Position numbers and translations under genes: made by a program. The notes under the pieces were generated by a model, which saw only the letters and a list, made by a program, of their open reading frames with translations, was not told the origin of the DNA and did not search any database. 64,000 nucleotides of DNA from Bacillota bacterium (GTDB lineage: Bacteria > Bacillota > Clostridia > Lachnospirales > Anaerotignaceae): the NCBI GenBank assembly GCA_021768705.1, contig JAETUG010000002.1:1-64000 (forward strand), given 5' to 3'. Positions 33,478 through 41,541 of this stretch are shown here, piece by piece (positions within the stretch are counted from its first letter, which is position 1; every line of letters begins with the position of its first letter).

Positions 33478-34557
33478 TTACCCCCTGATGCCCGAATCTC
33501 TGGTCAGTGCCAGTTCGATGAAACGATCCATCAGCTCTGTTTCTGTCATGCCTGCGTGTACCCAAAGCATGGGATACATGCTGATGGGCGTAAAGCCCGG
33601 CATGGTATTCAGCTCATTAAAGAGCACTTTTCCTGTTTTTTGATCGATGAAGAAATCCACCCGTGCCAGCCCGCTGCCGTCTACGGCACGGAAAATTTTC
33701 TTGGCAATGCGGCGCATTTCCTCCACCTTTTCTTTTTCCACCTCCGCAGGAATCACCGTGCGGGAGTCGCTGTTGTTATACTTTGCATCGTAATCATAGA
33801 ATTCCGCCGCCGAAAGGACTTCCCCCACGCCGCTGACAATGGGTTCTTCATTGCCCAAAACGGCACATTCGAATTCTCTGGCATCGATGGCTTCTTCGAT
33901 GATGACCTTTCTGTCATAGCCTGCCGCATAGTCCAAAGCCTTGGAAAGCTGTTCTCTGTTTTTCGCCTTGGAGATCCCCACAGAAGAGCCTGCATTGGAG
34001 GGCTTTACGAAGCAGGGATAGCCCAGCTTTCGCTCCACCTGATCCATGATCTTTTCGGCTTTTTCCTCCAGATCCATTTTATGAACCCAAAGGTATTTCG
34101 CCTGGGGAATGCGGACAGATTTGGCGATCATCTTGGTAAAAACCTTATCCATGGAGACTGCGGATGCCAATACGCCACAGCCCACATAGGGGATCTGAGC
34201 CATTTCCAAAAGCCCCTGTATGGTGCCGTCCTCTCCCCATGCGCCATGAAGTACAGGAATCACCACATCCACAGGGATCTCCTTCACCGTACCGTTGACG
34301 ATCTTCAGGAAGCATTTTTTTGTGGCATCGGGGGAAAGGGACACAGGTGTGCCGTATTTTTCCCATTCTCCGGTTTTCACATGCTCCACAGGGCCGTTAT
34401 AGATGAGCCACTGTCCTTTTTTTGTAATCCCTACAGGAAGGACCTGATATTTTTCTTTATCCAGCGCATGCAGCATCAGCACTGCAGAGGTTCTGGAAAC
34501 TTCGTGTTCGGAGGACTGTCCCCCGAAAATCACCGCAACTGTTTTTTTGCTGTTCAT
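33478..34557 (-). CDS. ddl: D-alanine--D-alanine ligase
   Basis: 359 residues. ATP-grasp enzyme with VIFGGQSSEHEVSR at the N-terminus, VLHGAWGEDGTIQGLLEM, PCFVKPSNAGSSVGISK, and FNELNTMPGFTPISMYP at the end. The Tyr/Phe specificity loop region is compatible with D-Ala-D-Ala rather than D-Ala-D-Lac or D-Ser enzymes, though the VanG-like length calls for care. Upstream gene of murI with an 11-base gap. Confidence 0.93.
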   Translation of the reverse strand: MNSKKTVAVIFGGQSSEHEVSRTSAVLMLHALDKEKYQVLPVGITKKGQWLIYNGPVEHVKTGEWEKYGTPVSLSPDATKKCFLKIVNGTVKEIPVDVVIPVLHGAWGEDGTIQGLLEMAQIPYVGCGVLASAVSMDKVFTKMIAKSVRIPQAKYLWVHKMDLEEKAEKIMDQVERKLGYPCFVKPSNAGSSVGISKAKNREQLSKALDYAAGYDRKVIIEEAIDAREFECAVLGNEEPIVSGVGEVLSAAEFYDYDAKYNNSDSRTVIPAEVEKEKVEEMRRIAKKIFRAVDGSGLARVDFFIDQKTGKVLFNELNTMPGFTPISMYPMLWVHAGMTETELMDRFIELALTRDSGIRG

Positions 34558-34606
34558 AGCATCCTTCCTCTCAAAGGGAATGTCTGATTTTCACCAATTC
34601 TTTTCT

Positions 34607-34635
34607 ATTATATGCACTTCGCCCCCTGATGACAA
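34607..34635 (-). promoter_or_regulatory. Promoter of ddl-murI
   Basis: Minus-strand TTGTCA (34630-34635), 17-base spacer, TATAAT (34607-34612). Confidence 0.7.
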
Positions 34636-34724
34636 CAAAAAATTGCGGGAAAACGGAAAATTTCAATATCTTAAACACATCATCATTCCCCTTCCGCCTG
34701 CCGCCTTCCCAAAAACAACCATGG

Positions 34725-34746
34725 AAAAAGGCCCCTGACGGAGCCT
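34725..34746 (-). terminator. Probable terminator of ribU
   Basis: Minus-strand GGCTCC-GTCA-GGGGCC (one G-T pair) followed by TTTTT. Confidence 0.55.
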
Positions 34747-34790
34747 CATCTATCGAAAAGAATGATTTCAAATCCCACATTTCTTCCAGA

Positions 34791-35354
34791 TCAATGGCCT
34801 TTGATCAGATGAGAAATGGATTTATACAGGAAGAAAGTAATGGTGCAGTTGATGCCTGCTTTCAATGCATTGAAAGGGATGATCGCAGGGATCAGCATTG
34901 CCAGAACCGTTTCCAGAGGTGCGCCCATGAACAGGGGTGTGAAGATCATATTCATCACAACCATAGCCAGTGTCTGCACGATGGCACCGCAGATCAGCGC
35001 GATCACTGCAGTTTTTCTTGTTTTATTGCGTTTATAGATATGCCCTGCCACCAGAACACAGGAGCCTGTGGCAAAAATATGCATGATGATGCCGATGATG
35101 CCGCTCTGGGCACTGACGGTCATCCCCTGAATAAAGGAAACGACTACAGTCAGCAAAAAGCCTGCCCCGGGGCCATAGGCAAAGGCGCAGATCAGAATGG
35201 GGATATCTGCAGGGTCATATTCCAAAAATGCCGCCGCCGGAATCAAAGGGAAATGCACCGCTGCCACCAGCACGATAGAAATCGCCCCCAGCATCGCCAT
35301 AGATACCAGTTGTCTTGTTGAAATCCTTTTTGTTTTGTTTGCCGTATTTTCCAT
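34791..35354 (-). CDS. ribU: Riboflavin ECF transporter S component
   Basis: 187 residues, about six membrane helices. RibU-type features: STRQLVSMAMLGAISIVLVA at the N-terminus, FLEYDPADIPILICAFAYGPGAGFL at ~45-70 and PFNALKAGINCTITFFLYK near the end. It binds riboflavin and works with the shared EcfA/A'/T module encoded elsewhere. The FMN riboswitch directly upstream confirms the substrate. Confidence 0.93.
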   Translation of the reverse strand: MENTANKTKRISTRQLVSMAMLGAISIVLVAAVHFPLIPAAAFLEYDPADIPILICAFAYGPGAGFLLTVVVSFIQGMTVSAQSGIIGIIMHIFATGSCVLVAGHIYKRNKTRKTAVIALICGAIVQTLAMVVMNMIFTPLFMGAPLETVLAMLIPAIIPFNALKAGINCTITFFLYKSISHLIKGH

Positions 35355-35399
35355 TTTTGATTACCTCCATTTTTTTGTTTTCGCTTTCAGGCTTTTTCC

Positions 35400-35429
35400 A
35401 AAAAGAAAACGCCTGAATCTCTTCAGGCG
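35400..35429 (-). terminator. Terminator of the FMN riboswitch
   Basis: CGCCTGAA-GAGA-TTCAGGCG followed on the minus strand by TTTTCTTTTT, between aptamer and ribU. Confidence 0.85.
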
Positions 35430-35488
35430 AAACAAGCAAAAGAAAGGCTGATATTTTCCGCATACGCAAAAAACACCAAACTTCGCTT

Positions 35489-35597
35489 TTCTTCTTCCAT
35501 CCAGACTATACTGTCGGTTTTGGAATCGCACCAAATCCTACGCCGAAACGCTCGCGGACTTTACCGCCGATCGGGAATTTCACCCTGCCCTGAAGAA
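35489..35597 (-). promoter_or_regulatory. FMN riboswitch (RFN element)
   Basis: Minus strand shows CTTCAGGGCAGGGTGAAATTC, CCGATCGGCGGTAAAGTCCGC, GATTTGGTGCGATTCC, CGACAGTATAGTCTGGATG and GAAGAAG in the standard order. Confidence 0.95.
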
Positions 35598-35675
35598 AAA
35601 TCTTATGGTTATGTGCCATAGGAATCAAAACCTTTCGATTTTTGAAAGTTCCATGGCAATTGATTTTATGCTTTC

Positions 35676-35703
35676 ATTATACCATTTGTTAATAACTTGT
35701 CAA
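35676..35703 (-). promoter_or_regulatory. Promoter of the FMN riboswitch/ribU transcript
   Basis: Minus-strand TTGACA (35698-35703), 16-base spacer, TATAAT (35676-35681). Confidence 0.75.
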
Positions 35704-35741
35704 GTATATTCCACAGAATCGCACTGGGAAATGCCCTCCGC

Positions 35742-35954
35742 TTATTTCAGGCGTTTGAAACGGTTGGGGTCATTTCTTCTGTCTCTATCCCCTTTTTTTG
35801 CTGCATAATGCATAAAATAGCCTGCTACGCCAATGCCGCAGATGGTGCCGATGGCAATGGGGATCAGTGTCAGTGCTGCGCCAGGTTCAATGGCTGCTTC
35901 TGCCGTCTGGGCTGCTGCATCCAGCAGGAAAGCTGTTGTCTGAAAATCGAACAT
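35742..35954 (-). CDS. Small membrane protein, third of a three-gene set
   Basis: 70 residues from the ATG with GGAGGA 7 bases upstream. N-terminus MFDFQTTAFLLDAAAQTAEAA is Ala-rich; a glycine-rich membrane helix (LIPIAIGTICGIGVAGYFMHY) is followed by a strongly basic tail (KKGDRDRRNDPNRFKRLK). Not recognised. It is the last gene after two other small membrane proteins on the same strand. Confidence 0.6.
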   Translation of the reverse strand: MFDFQTTAFLLDAAAQTAEAAIEPGAALTLIPIAIGTICGIGVAGYFMHYAAKKGDRDRRNDPNRFKRLK

Positions 35955-36022
35955 CTTCATTCCTCCTCATTGGGTTCTTGTCTCATTATGACACAAAAGG
36001 GGGGTTTTTGCAATATCCCCCC

Positions 36023-36169
36023 TTATTTTCTGCGGAGCAGCAGATACAAGCCCAGTCCCATTGCCACGCAAATCAAAAATGTCGTTCCTCCGTGGGCCTT
36101 CGCATAGTCCCCCACAGGTAACTGCCCATATGCATCGACCCTGCCCCAAAATAACCATATCTTTTCCAT
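36023..36169 (-). CDS. Small membrane protein, 48 residues, second of the set
   Basis: The ATG follows AAGGAG and the ribosome site overlaps the stop codon of the upstream gene (TAAGGAG), so translation is coupled. The peptide starts MEKIWLFWGRVDAYGQLPVGDY, has a KAHGGTTF turn and one C-terminal membrane helix (about 28-45) ending in LLRRK. Not recognised. Confidence 0.6.
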   Translation of the reverse strand: MEKIWLFWGRVDAYGQLPVGDYAKAHGGTTFLICVAMGLGLYLLLRRK

Positions 36170-36181
36170 CGTTGCTTCTCC

Positions 36182-36517
36182 TTATCGAACAAGCTGCATC
36201 AGCCAGCCGATGATTCCCCCTGCCAAAAGCGCAAGACCAAAGGGGAGCAAAGAACGCAGGATGCCTTGCCAAGGAAATGCTTTCCTCTTTTGCCGATCTT
36301 CCGTAAAGGAGGTATACATCCAGTCCTTCGGCATATTTTGTGCCACAACCAATATCAGTATCAAGCCCCCAGCAAATATCAACAGCGGCAATTCTGATTC
36401 CTGTACTGCGCCGATTCCGATCAGAAGCCCTATCACAAAGAACCCGGTCATCATACGAAACTGCAGCCGCCACACCGGTTTGTCCCGTTTTTCTTCCCTC
36501 TTATTTCCCTCTCCCAT
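36182..36517 (-). CDS. Small membrane protein, 111 residues, first of the set
   Basis: A basic N-terminus (GEGNKREEKRDKPVWRLQFR) is followed by two close membrane segments (~21-60), a cytoplasmic linker with PKDWMYTSFTEDRQKRKAFPW, and a third hydrophobic helix near the C-terminus. Start preceded by GAAGGGAG. I recognise no family. With the next two genes it makes a compact operon of small membrane proteins between tex and the ribU leader. Confidence 0.6.
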   Translation of the reverse strand: MGEGNKREEKRDKPVWRLQFRMMTGFFVIGLLIGIGAVQESELPLLIFAGGLILILVVAQNMPKDWMYTSFTEDRQKRKAFPWQGILRSLLPFGLALLAGGIIGWLMQLVR

Positions 36518-36574
36518 AAAAAGCTCCCTTCTTTTTTCCTTTTTCGATAAATTCCTTCTTTCATCATACCAAGA

Positions 36575-36601
36575 AACCCCTTCGCACGCAACGAAGGGGT
36601 T
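36575..36601 (-). terminator. Terminator of tex
   Basis: AACCCCTTCG and CGAAGGGGTT pair on the minus strand; the trailing TTCTTGG is a poor T-run. A TTGCGT-17-TATGAT promoter for the next gene overlaps this hairpin. Confidence 0.5.
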
Positions 36602-36618
36602 GATTTTATAAGATATTT

Positions 36619-38757
36619 TTAAATATTTTTCATGGTCAGGGAAATCCGCTTCTTCTGCAGGTCTACAGAAAGCACCTTCACCTGCACCACATCCCCCAGC
36701 TTCACCGCCTCCAGGGGATGCTTAATAAAGCGGTCGCAGATCTGGGAGATATGCACCAACCCATCCTGATGGACACCGATATCCACAAATACGCCAAAAT
36801 CGATGACATTGCGCACCGTACCCGTCAGCACCATGCCCTCTTTCAAATCCTCCATGGAAAGGACATCACTGCGCAGCACAGGGGCAGGGGCTTCGTCACG
36901 GGGGTCTCGCCCGGGTTTTTCCAGCTCTCGCATGATATCTTCCAAAGTAGGCACACCGATCCCCAGCTGTTCCGCTGTTTTTTCGGGAGATTTGATTTTC
37001 TTCACCAAGCCGCTGACCTTTTTCGCCGCCACATCTTCCAAGGTATAGCCGCAGAGAGACAGCAAGCCCTCCGCCGCTTTATAGCTTTCGGGATGGACAC
37101 CGGTTCTGTCCAGCGCCATGGTGCTTTCCGGCAGACGCAGAAAGCCTGCACACTGCTCATAGGCCTTGGGCCCCAGCTTCGGCACCTTCAACAGTTCCTT
37201 TCTGGAAGAAAATTTGCCGTGTTCCTCTCGGTATTTCAGAATATTTTTCGCCACGGTGCCATTGATGCCTGCCACATAGGACAGCAGTGCCGGGCTGGCA
37301 GTATTCAAATCTACACCAACACGATTGACACAATCCTCTACCACGCCGCCAAGGGCTTCCCCCAGTCGCTTCTGGTTCATATCATGCTGATACTGGCCTA
37401 CGCCGATGGATTTGGGGTCGATCTTCACCAGTTCCGCCAAGGGGTCTTGGATACGGCGGCCGATGGAAACAGCACTCCGCAGGGAAACATCATATTCGGG
37501 GAATTCCTCCGCCCCCAACTTGGATGCGGAATAGACGGATGCCCCTGCTTCATTAGCAATGATATACTGCACTTTTCTCTTCATTTTTTTCAACATTTCC
37601 GCCACAAAAAGCTCCGATTCTCTGGATGCAGTGCCGTTGCCGATGGAAATGAGGTCAACGCCGTATTTTTCAATCAATCCCAGCAGCTTTTTCTCTGCCT
37701 CAGCGGTCTTGTTCTGGGGCGGTGTGGGATAGACCACTGCTGTTTCCAAGGGTTTGCCTGTGGCATCGATGACAGCGATTTTGCAGCCCGTACGATAGGC
37801 AGGGTCCAAAGCCAACACCACCTTGCCGCTGATGGGCGGCTGCAGCAAAAGCTGGCTCAGGTTTTCCCGAAAGACACCAATGGCGGATTCTTCGGCTTTT
37901 TCCGTCAAATCGTTACGGATCTCCCGTTCCAGAGAAGGGGCGATGAGCCGTTTATAGCTGTCGGCGATGACTTCCCGCAAAAGCTCCGCCGTATCGCTGT
38001 TTCTGCGGATGAGTTTGCGTTCCATCCGCTGCAGCAGTCGTTCTTCCTCTCCTTCGATCTTGACGGAAAGGAAGCCTTCTTTTTCTCCACGGTTCACCGC
38101 CAAAATACGGTGTCCTGCCGCTTTTTTCAGGGGCTCCTGATAATCGTAGTACATTTCATAGACGGAAGGCTCGTCCTTGGTTTTTTTCGACAAAAGGGCA
38201 CCATATTTCACGGTATCCTCCCGCAGGATTTTACGCAGATCAGCATCGTCGGAAATCTGCTCTGCCAAAATATCCTTTGCCCCTTGGATGGCATCTTCCG
38301 CCGTTTCCACGCCTTTTTCACTGTCGATAAAGGCGGCGGCATAGTCCGCCAAGGTGCCGATGAGCTTTTGTCCCCAGATCATATCCGCCAGGGGTTGTAA
38401 GCCTTTTTCCTTGGCGATAGACGCACGGGTGCGGCGTTTGGGGCGGAAGGGGCGATAGAGGTCATCGATCTCCGTCTGGGTTTCGGCAGCGTCCAGCTTT
38501 GCCGCCAGTTCATCGGTCAAATTGCCCTGTTCGGCGATGGTGGCTTTCACCTGCTCCCGTTTTTCCTCTAAATTACGCAAAGCGGTCAGCCGTTCGGAAA
38601 GCTGGCGGATGATCTGATCGTCCAAAGAGCCGGTCATTTCCTTGCGGTAACGGGCGATAAAGGGGACAGTATTCCCCTCGTCCAACAATTTTACGGTGTT
38701 TTCCACCTGGCTAGCCTTTATCTCGAATTCTTCCTGTAATTTTTGCAATATATCCAT
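36619..38757 (-). CDS. tex: Tex-family S1 RNA-binding protein
   Basis: 712 residues; ATG at 38757 with AAGGAGATTGAGT before it. Tex N-terminal domain (VPFIARYRKEMTGSLDD), YqgF/RuvC-like domain (LALDPAYRTGCKIAVID, SIGNGTASRESE), helix-hairpin-helix (VGVDLNTASPALLSYVAGI) and C-terminal S1 domain (GMVLTGTVRNVIDFGVFVDIGVHQDGLVHIS). Cytoplasmic nucleic-acid-binding protein affecting transcription and toxin expression in other bacteria. Confidence 0.95.
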   Translation of the reverse strand: MDILQKLQEEFEIKASQVENTVKLLDEGNTVPFIARYRKEMTGSLDDQIIRQLSERLTALRNLEEKREQVKATIAEQGNLTDELAAKLDAAETQTEIDDLYRPFRPKRRTRASIAKEKGLQPLADMIWGQKLIGTLADYAAAFIDSEKGVETAEDAIQGAKDILAEQISDDADLRKILREDTVKYGALLSKKTKDEPSVYEMYYDYQEPLKKAAGHRILAVNRGEKEGFLSVKIEGEEERLLQRMERKLIRRNSDTAELLREVIADSYKRLIAPSLEREIRNDLTEKAEESAIGVFRENLSQLLLQPPISGKVVLALDPAYRTGCKIAVIDATGKPLETAVVYPTPPQNKTAEAEKKLLGLIEKYGVDLISIGNGTASRESELFVAEMLKKMKRKVQYIIANEAGASVYSASKLGAEEFPEYDVSLRSAVSIGRRIQDPLAELVKIDPKSIGVGQYQHDMNQKRLGEALGGVVEDCVNRVGVDLNTASPALLSYVAGINGTVAKNILKYREEHGKFSSRKELLKVPKLGPKAYEQCAGFLRLPESTMALDRTGVHPESYKAAEGLLSLCGYTLEDVAAKKVSGLVKKIKSPEKTAEQLGIGVPTLEDIMRELEKPGRDPRDEAPAPVLRSDVLSMEDLKEGMVLTGTVRNVIDFGVFVDIGVHQDGLVHISQICDRFIKHPLEAVKLGDVVQVKVLSVDLQKKRISLTMKNI

Positions 38758-38773
38758 ACTCAATCTCCTTTTC

Positions 38774-38914
38774 TTGAGGGCGTTGCCCTCAAACTCCCAC
38801 CAAGGGAGTTACTCCCTTGGAACCCGATACGAAAATCAAATTTCTGTGAAATTTGATTTTCAAATGGGGGTCTGGGGTATCATACTCCAGCGGGGAATTG
38901 GGGCGGTGCCCCAA
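38774..38914 (+). repeat. Multi-hairpin element, family H copy A (fullest copy)
   Basis: Five hairpins in ~140 bases: TTGAGGGC/GCCCTCAA; CCAAGGGA/TCCCTTGG; GAAAATCAAATTT with its complement; CTGGGGT/ATACTCCAG; TTGGGGC/GCCCCAA. Linkers are ACTCCCA, AACCCGATAC, AAATGGGGGT and CGGGGAA. The linkers themselves can pair (CTCCC with GGGGA, ACCC with GGGT), so the whole element can fold as one unit. Lies between the MBL-hydrolase gene and tex. Confidence 0.65.
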
Positions 38915-38919
38915 GGTCT

Positions 38920-39963
38920 TTAACGATACTTATTCCAAAGCTCGTCGAGCTTCGCCTTGCATTCTTCGGCGGAAAGGGTCAGCCGATAGGCTCTGTGCTC
39001 GCCCTCATCCTTTCGCACCGCCATGCCCCGCACCAGCAGATAATCCAAGTGCGCCATGGTCTCCCCAACGGCAAACCACCGCTGAGACAAGGGGAACTCC
39101 ACCCAAGTCTTGCCCCGCATGGACCATTTCAGATGGGCGGCAACCTCCGTTGCATGGCTGTCGGGGTGGCTTGCCAGCGCATCCACCGTCTCCTTTAGCC
39201 GCACCAAATGATGCTCGATGATCTGGCTGATGCGTTCATACACATCCATATCATTTTTCCGATGGGCAGGGAAAGCCGTTTCCATCTCAAAGCTGCGTAT
39301 CTTCACCAGGCTGTCCAGATAATCCCCTAAGGAATCGGCGGCATCCTTCCAATGGGTGATATTTGGGGTGATATCGAAAAGGATATGATCTGCTGTGAAC
39401 ATGATCTTCTTTTTCGGGCAATAGAGACACATCTGCCCGGGGGTATGTCCAGGAACGGAAACGCAGACAAATTCCCATTTTCCGACTTTCACCCTGTCCC
39501 CGTCCGCCACATGCTCCGCTTCAAAATATCGGGTCGGCTCCAATCCACGGGCAGGGTTGGAAATCCGCAGTTCCGCCAGTTGTTCTCTGGTAAAGCCCTC
39601 GTGATAGAAAAGCTCATCCGTCTCTTTCCACCGTTCCCCCTTCATGTGTTCCCACAGAATTTGGTGATCCTTCTCGCCGATGTAAATTTTCCCCGGCTTG
39701 TCCTCCATAATGGCGGGGGCCAGTCCCGTATGGTCGGAATGCAGATGGGTCAGGAAGAGATTGGTCTTGTTCCAGTCGGCGTTCAATTCTTCCAGCCCTG
39801 CCAGCAAAGCCTCTTTACATTCGGGGCGGTTGAAGCCTGTATCGATGATAAGAGTCTCTCCTCCATCCTGAACGATATAGCAGTTCAGGTTTCGCAGGGG
39901 GTTATCAGGCAGGGGTACATCTATCTGAAAAATACTTGGTTCTTCATAAATTTTTTGAAGCAT
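38920..39963 (-). CDS. Metallo-beta-lactamase-fold hydrolase
   Basis: 347 residues; ATG at 39963. Metal site THLHSDHTG (~80-88), further His in VSVPGHTPGQMCLY and ADHILFDITP. The C-terminal ~110 residues (LVRLKETVDALASH..., WFAVGETMAHLDYLLVRGMAV) match the winged-helix extension of the YqgX/LACTB2-like group. Likely hydrolyses a thioester or nucleotide-type substrate; not predictable further. It may be co-transcribed with tex downstream. Confidence 0.85.
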   Translation of the reverse strand: MLQKIYEEPSIFQIDVPLPDNPLRNLNCYIVQDGGETLIIDTGFNRPECKEALLAGLEELNADWNKTNLFLTHLHSDHTGLAPAIMEDKPGKIYIGEKDHQILWEHMKGERWKETDELFYHEGFTREQLAELRISNPARGLEPTRYFEAEHVADGDRVKVGKWEFVCVSVPGHTPGQMCLYCPKKKIMFTADHILFDITPNITHWKDAADSLGDYLDSLVKIRSFEMETAFPAHRKNDMDVYERISQIIEHHLVRLKETVDALASHPDSHATEVAAHLKWSMRGKTWVEFPLSQRWFAVGETMAHLDYLLVRGMAVRKDEGEHRAYRLTLSAEECKAKLDELWNKYR

Positions 39964-40054
39964 TCGGTTTCCTCGCTTTCTGTTTCGTGGTATCCTTAAT
40001 TGTAACATAAGAAAATCCACCATGCCACATCAGAAAAAACAGGAGGGAATCCCC

Positions 40055-40537
40055 ATGCTTACCATCAGACCCGCAGCCAAAACAGACTATGCCGCCATCC
40101 TCAACTGGAACGCCGATCAAGACGAGGCCTATCTTTTTCAATGGGCGGGCTTCACCGCCTATCAGCATCCTCTGACAGAGGAACAAATCGCCAAGCAGGC
40201 GAAAAAAGAAACGGTACAAATCTTCATGGTATGTAACGATGAAATCCCCATCGGCACCATAGAACTGAACGATATTGACCCCATTGCCAAAACCGGACGC
40301 ATCTGTCGTGTGCTATTCTCCGAGAAAGCCCGCGGAAAGGGCTGGGGCGAAGCCGCCCTGCGCCTGCTGATACGTTACGCCCATGAAACTTTTGGGATAA
40401 CTTCTTTTTCCCTGCGGGTATTCTGCTTTAATATCTCTGCTATCCGATGTTATGAAAAAGTGGGGTTTCGTATGGCAGAATATTTTGAAGAAAAAGACCC
40501 TCACTGGAACAATTATTCCATGGAGCTAAAAAAATGA
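40055..40537 (+). CDS. GNAT-family N-acetyltransferase
   Basis: 160 residues; start at the ATG after GGAGGGAATCCCC. RimJ/RimL-like layout with the acetyl-CoA loop FSEKARGKGWGEAALRLLIRYA (~95-115) and FSLRVFCFNISAIRCYEKVGFRMAEYF. The substrate is unknown. Divergent from the MBL-fold gene. Confidence 0.88.
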   Translation: MLTIRPAAKTDYAAILNWNADQDEAYLFQWAGFTAYQHPLTEEQIAKQAKKETVQIFMVCNDEIPIGTIELNDIDPIAKTGRICRVLFSEKARGKGWGEAALRLLIRYAHETFGITSFSLRVFCFNISAIRCYEKVGFRMAEYFEEKDPHWNNYSMELKK

Positions 40538-40543
40538 CCCCCG

Positions 40544-40570
40544 GGCGGACAAAGCAGTCCGCCTTTTTTA
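40544..40570 (+). terminator. Terminator after the GNAT gene
   Basis: GGCGGAC-AAAGCA-GTCCGCC followed by TTTTTT. Confidence 0.85.
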
Positions 40571-40613
40571 TTTCCCAATTTGCAAATTATTTTATTTTAA
40601 ATGCAAAATATAA

Positions 40614-40642
40614 TTGACATTAAGAAAAATATGTTGTATAAC
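40614..40642 (+). promoter_or_regulatory. Promoter of the HTH/DUF6773 pair
   Basis: TTGACA (40614-40619), 17-base spacer, TATAAC (40637-40642). Upstream, TTTGCA and TGCAAA (about 40580-40608) form a spaced dyad, a possible operator for the HTH protein. Confidence 0.65.
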
Positions 40643-40713
40643 TGAATCATAAGGAGGGTTCTCCGGAAAGCCCTCCTCAGGATATCCGAAAAACACTGAT
40701 TGGAAGTGATGAT

Positions 40714-40908
40714 TTGAAAAATTTGAAATTAAAGGCCGCCCGCGCGGCGAAAGACCTCTCCCAAGAACAGCTGGCACAAGCCATCGGCGTTACCAGGCAG
40801 ACCATCGGCATGATCGAAGCAGGGAAATATAATCCCACCCTGAATCTCTGCATCGCCATCTGCAAGGCATTAGATAAAACGCTGGACGAATTGTTCTGGG
40901 AAGAATAA
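40714..40908 (+). CDS. Small Xre/Cro-type HTH regulator
   Basis: 64 residues with a TTG start behind GGAAGTGATG. A single HTH_3 domain: LKAARAAKDLSQEQLAQAIGVTRQTIGMIEAGKYNPTLNLCIAICKALDKTLDELFW. This length and wording are typical of regulators paired with small DUF6773/DUF3796-type membrane proteins, as with the next gene. Confidence 0.9.
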   Translation: MKNLKLKAARAAKDLSQEQLAQAIGVTRQTIGMIEAGKYNPTLNLCIAICKALDKTLDELFWEE

Positions 40909-40934
40909 AACCCTTATAAAGGAGGAATATCATT

Positions 40935-41384
40935 ATGACATTACAGCAACTCAAAGACGAAAGAGTCGAACAGGCAAAAAGCAAGATCTATTCTGAGCTG
41001 ATGCTTATCATTTTCTATATCGTTGTGGCGTCCTTCTGCGTGAAGGCTCTGTATTTCCACATGGATCTGAAACAGTGCGCCACGGAATATATCATCCTGA
41101 TCCTGACCCCCATATATCAGGCCATTCGCAGCCGCCAAATGGGCGTTGTCCTCAGCACAAAGTCCAGCCGAAAGGCGCTGCTCCCCACCGCTGCCATCAT
41201 TATTCTGATGGTGGTACTGCTTTGGATGAGCAACAAAGGGGTTCCTTCCACAGCACGAACGATCTCCGCTGTGCTCTCTCTCGCCGTATTTGCCGTACTG
41301 TTTCTGGTGGTGCAGGGTATCTTTATCCATCTGGAACGCAAACGGGCAGAAAAATTGGAGCATCAGTATGACGATGAAGATTGA
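40935..41384 (+). CDS. DUF6773-like membrane protein
   Basis: 149 residues with four membrane helices (about 22-42, 50-62, 82-99, 110-130), a charged N-terminal helix (LQQLKDERVEQAKSKIYSEL) and a basic-acidic tail. Follows the HTH gene by 26 bases with AAGGAGG before the ATG. Such pairs are frequent in Firmicutes; the role is unknown. Confidence 0.75.
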   Translation: MTLQQLKDERVEQAKSKIYSELMLIIFYIVVASFCVKALYFHMDLKQCATEYIILILTPIYQAIRSRQMGVVLSTKSSRKALLPTAAIIILMVVLLWMSNKGVPSTARTISAVLSLAVFAVLFLVVQGIFIHLERKRAEKLEHQYDDED

Positions 41385-41412
41385 TTCTGGAAAAAATCTC
41401 AAAAAACCCGAA

Positions 41413-41449
41413 AAAAAGCCTTGCATCCGCAGGGCTTTTGTGGTATTCT
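41413..41449 (+). promoter_or_regulatory. Terminator overlapped by the rpsF promoter
   Basis: AAAAAGCCTTGC and GCAGGGCTTTT (41413-41440) end the DUF6773 transcript. Within it TTGCAT (41421-41426), 17-base spacer and TATTCT (41444-41449) form the likely promoter of rpsF-ssb-rpsR. Confidence 0.55.
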
Positions 41450-41454
41450 CATTT

Positions 41455-41520
41455 AGTGTCGGTCAATCTGCCGACAGATGAAAATATCCTTGTTCTTCCC
41501 AAGGAGGAAGAGCCATATGT
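41455..41520 (+). promoter_or_regulatory. Structured leader of the S6 operon
   Basis: TGTCGG/CCGACA and GTTCTTCC/GGAAGAGC hairpins lie between promoter and rpsF. S6:S18 autoregulatory leaders with a CCG motif are known before rpsF; the CCG here is compatible, but I cannot confirm the full motif. Confidence 0.4.
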
Positions 41521-41541
41521 CCAAAAGGAGGTGTAACCCAC

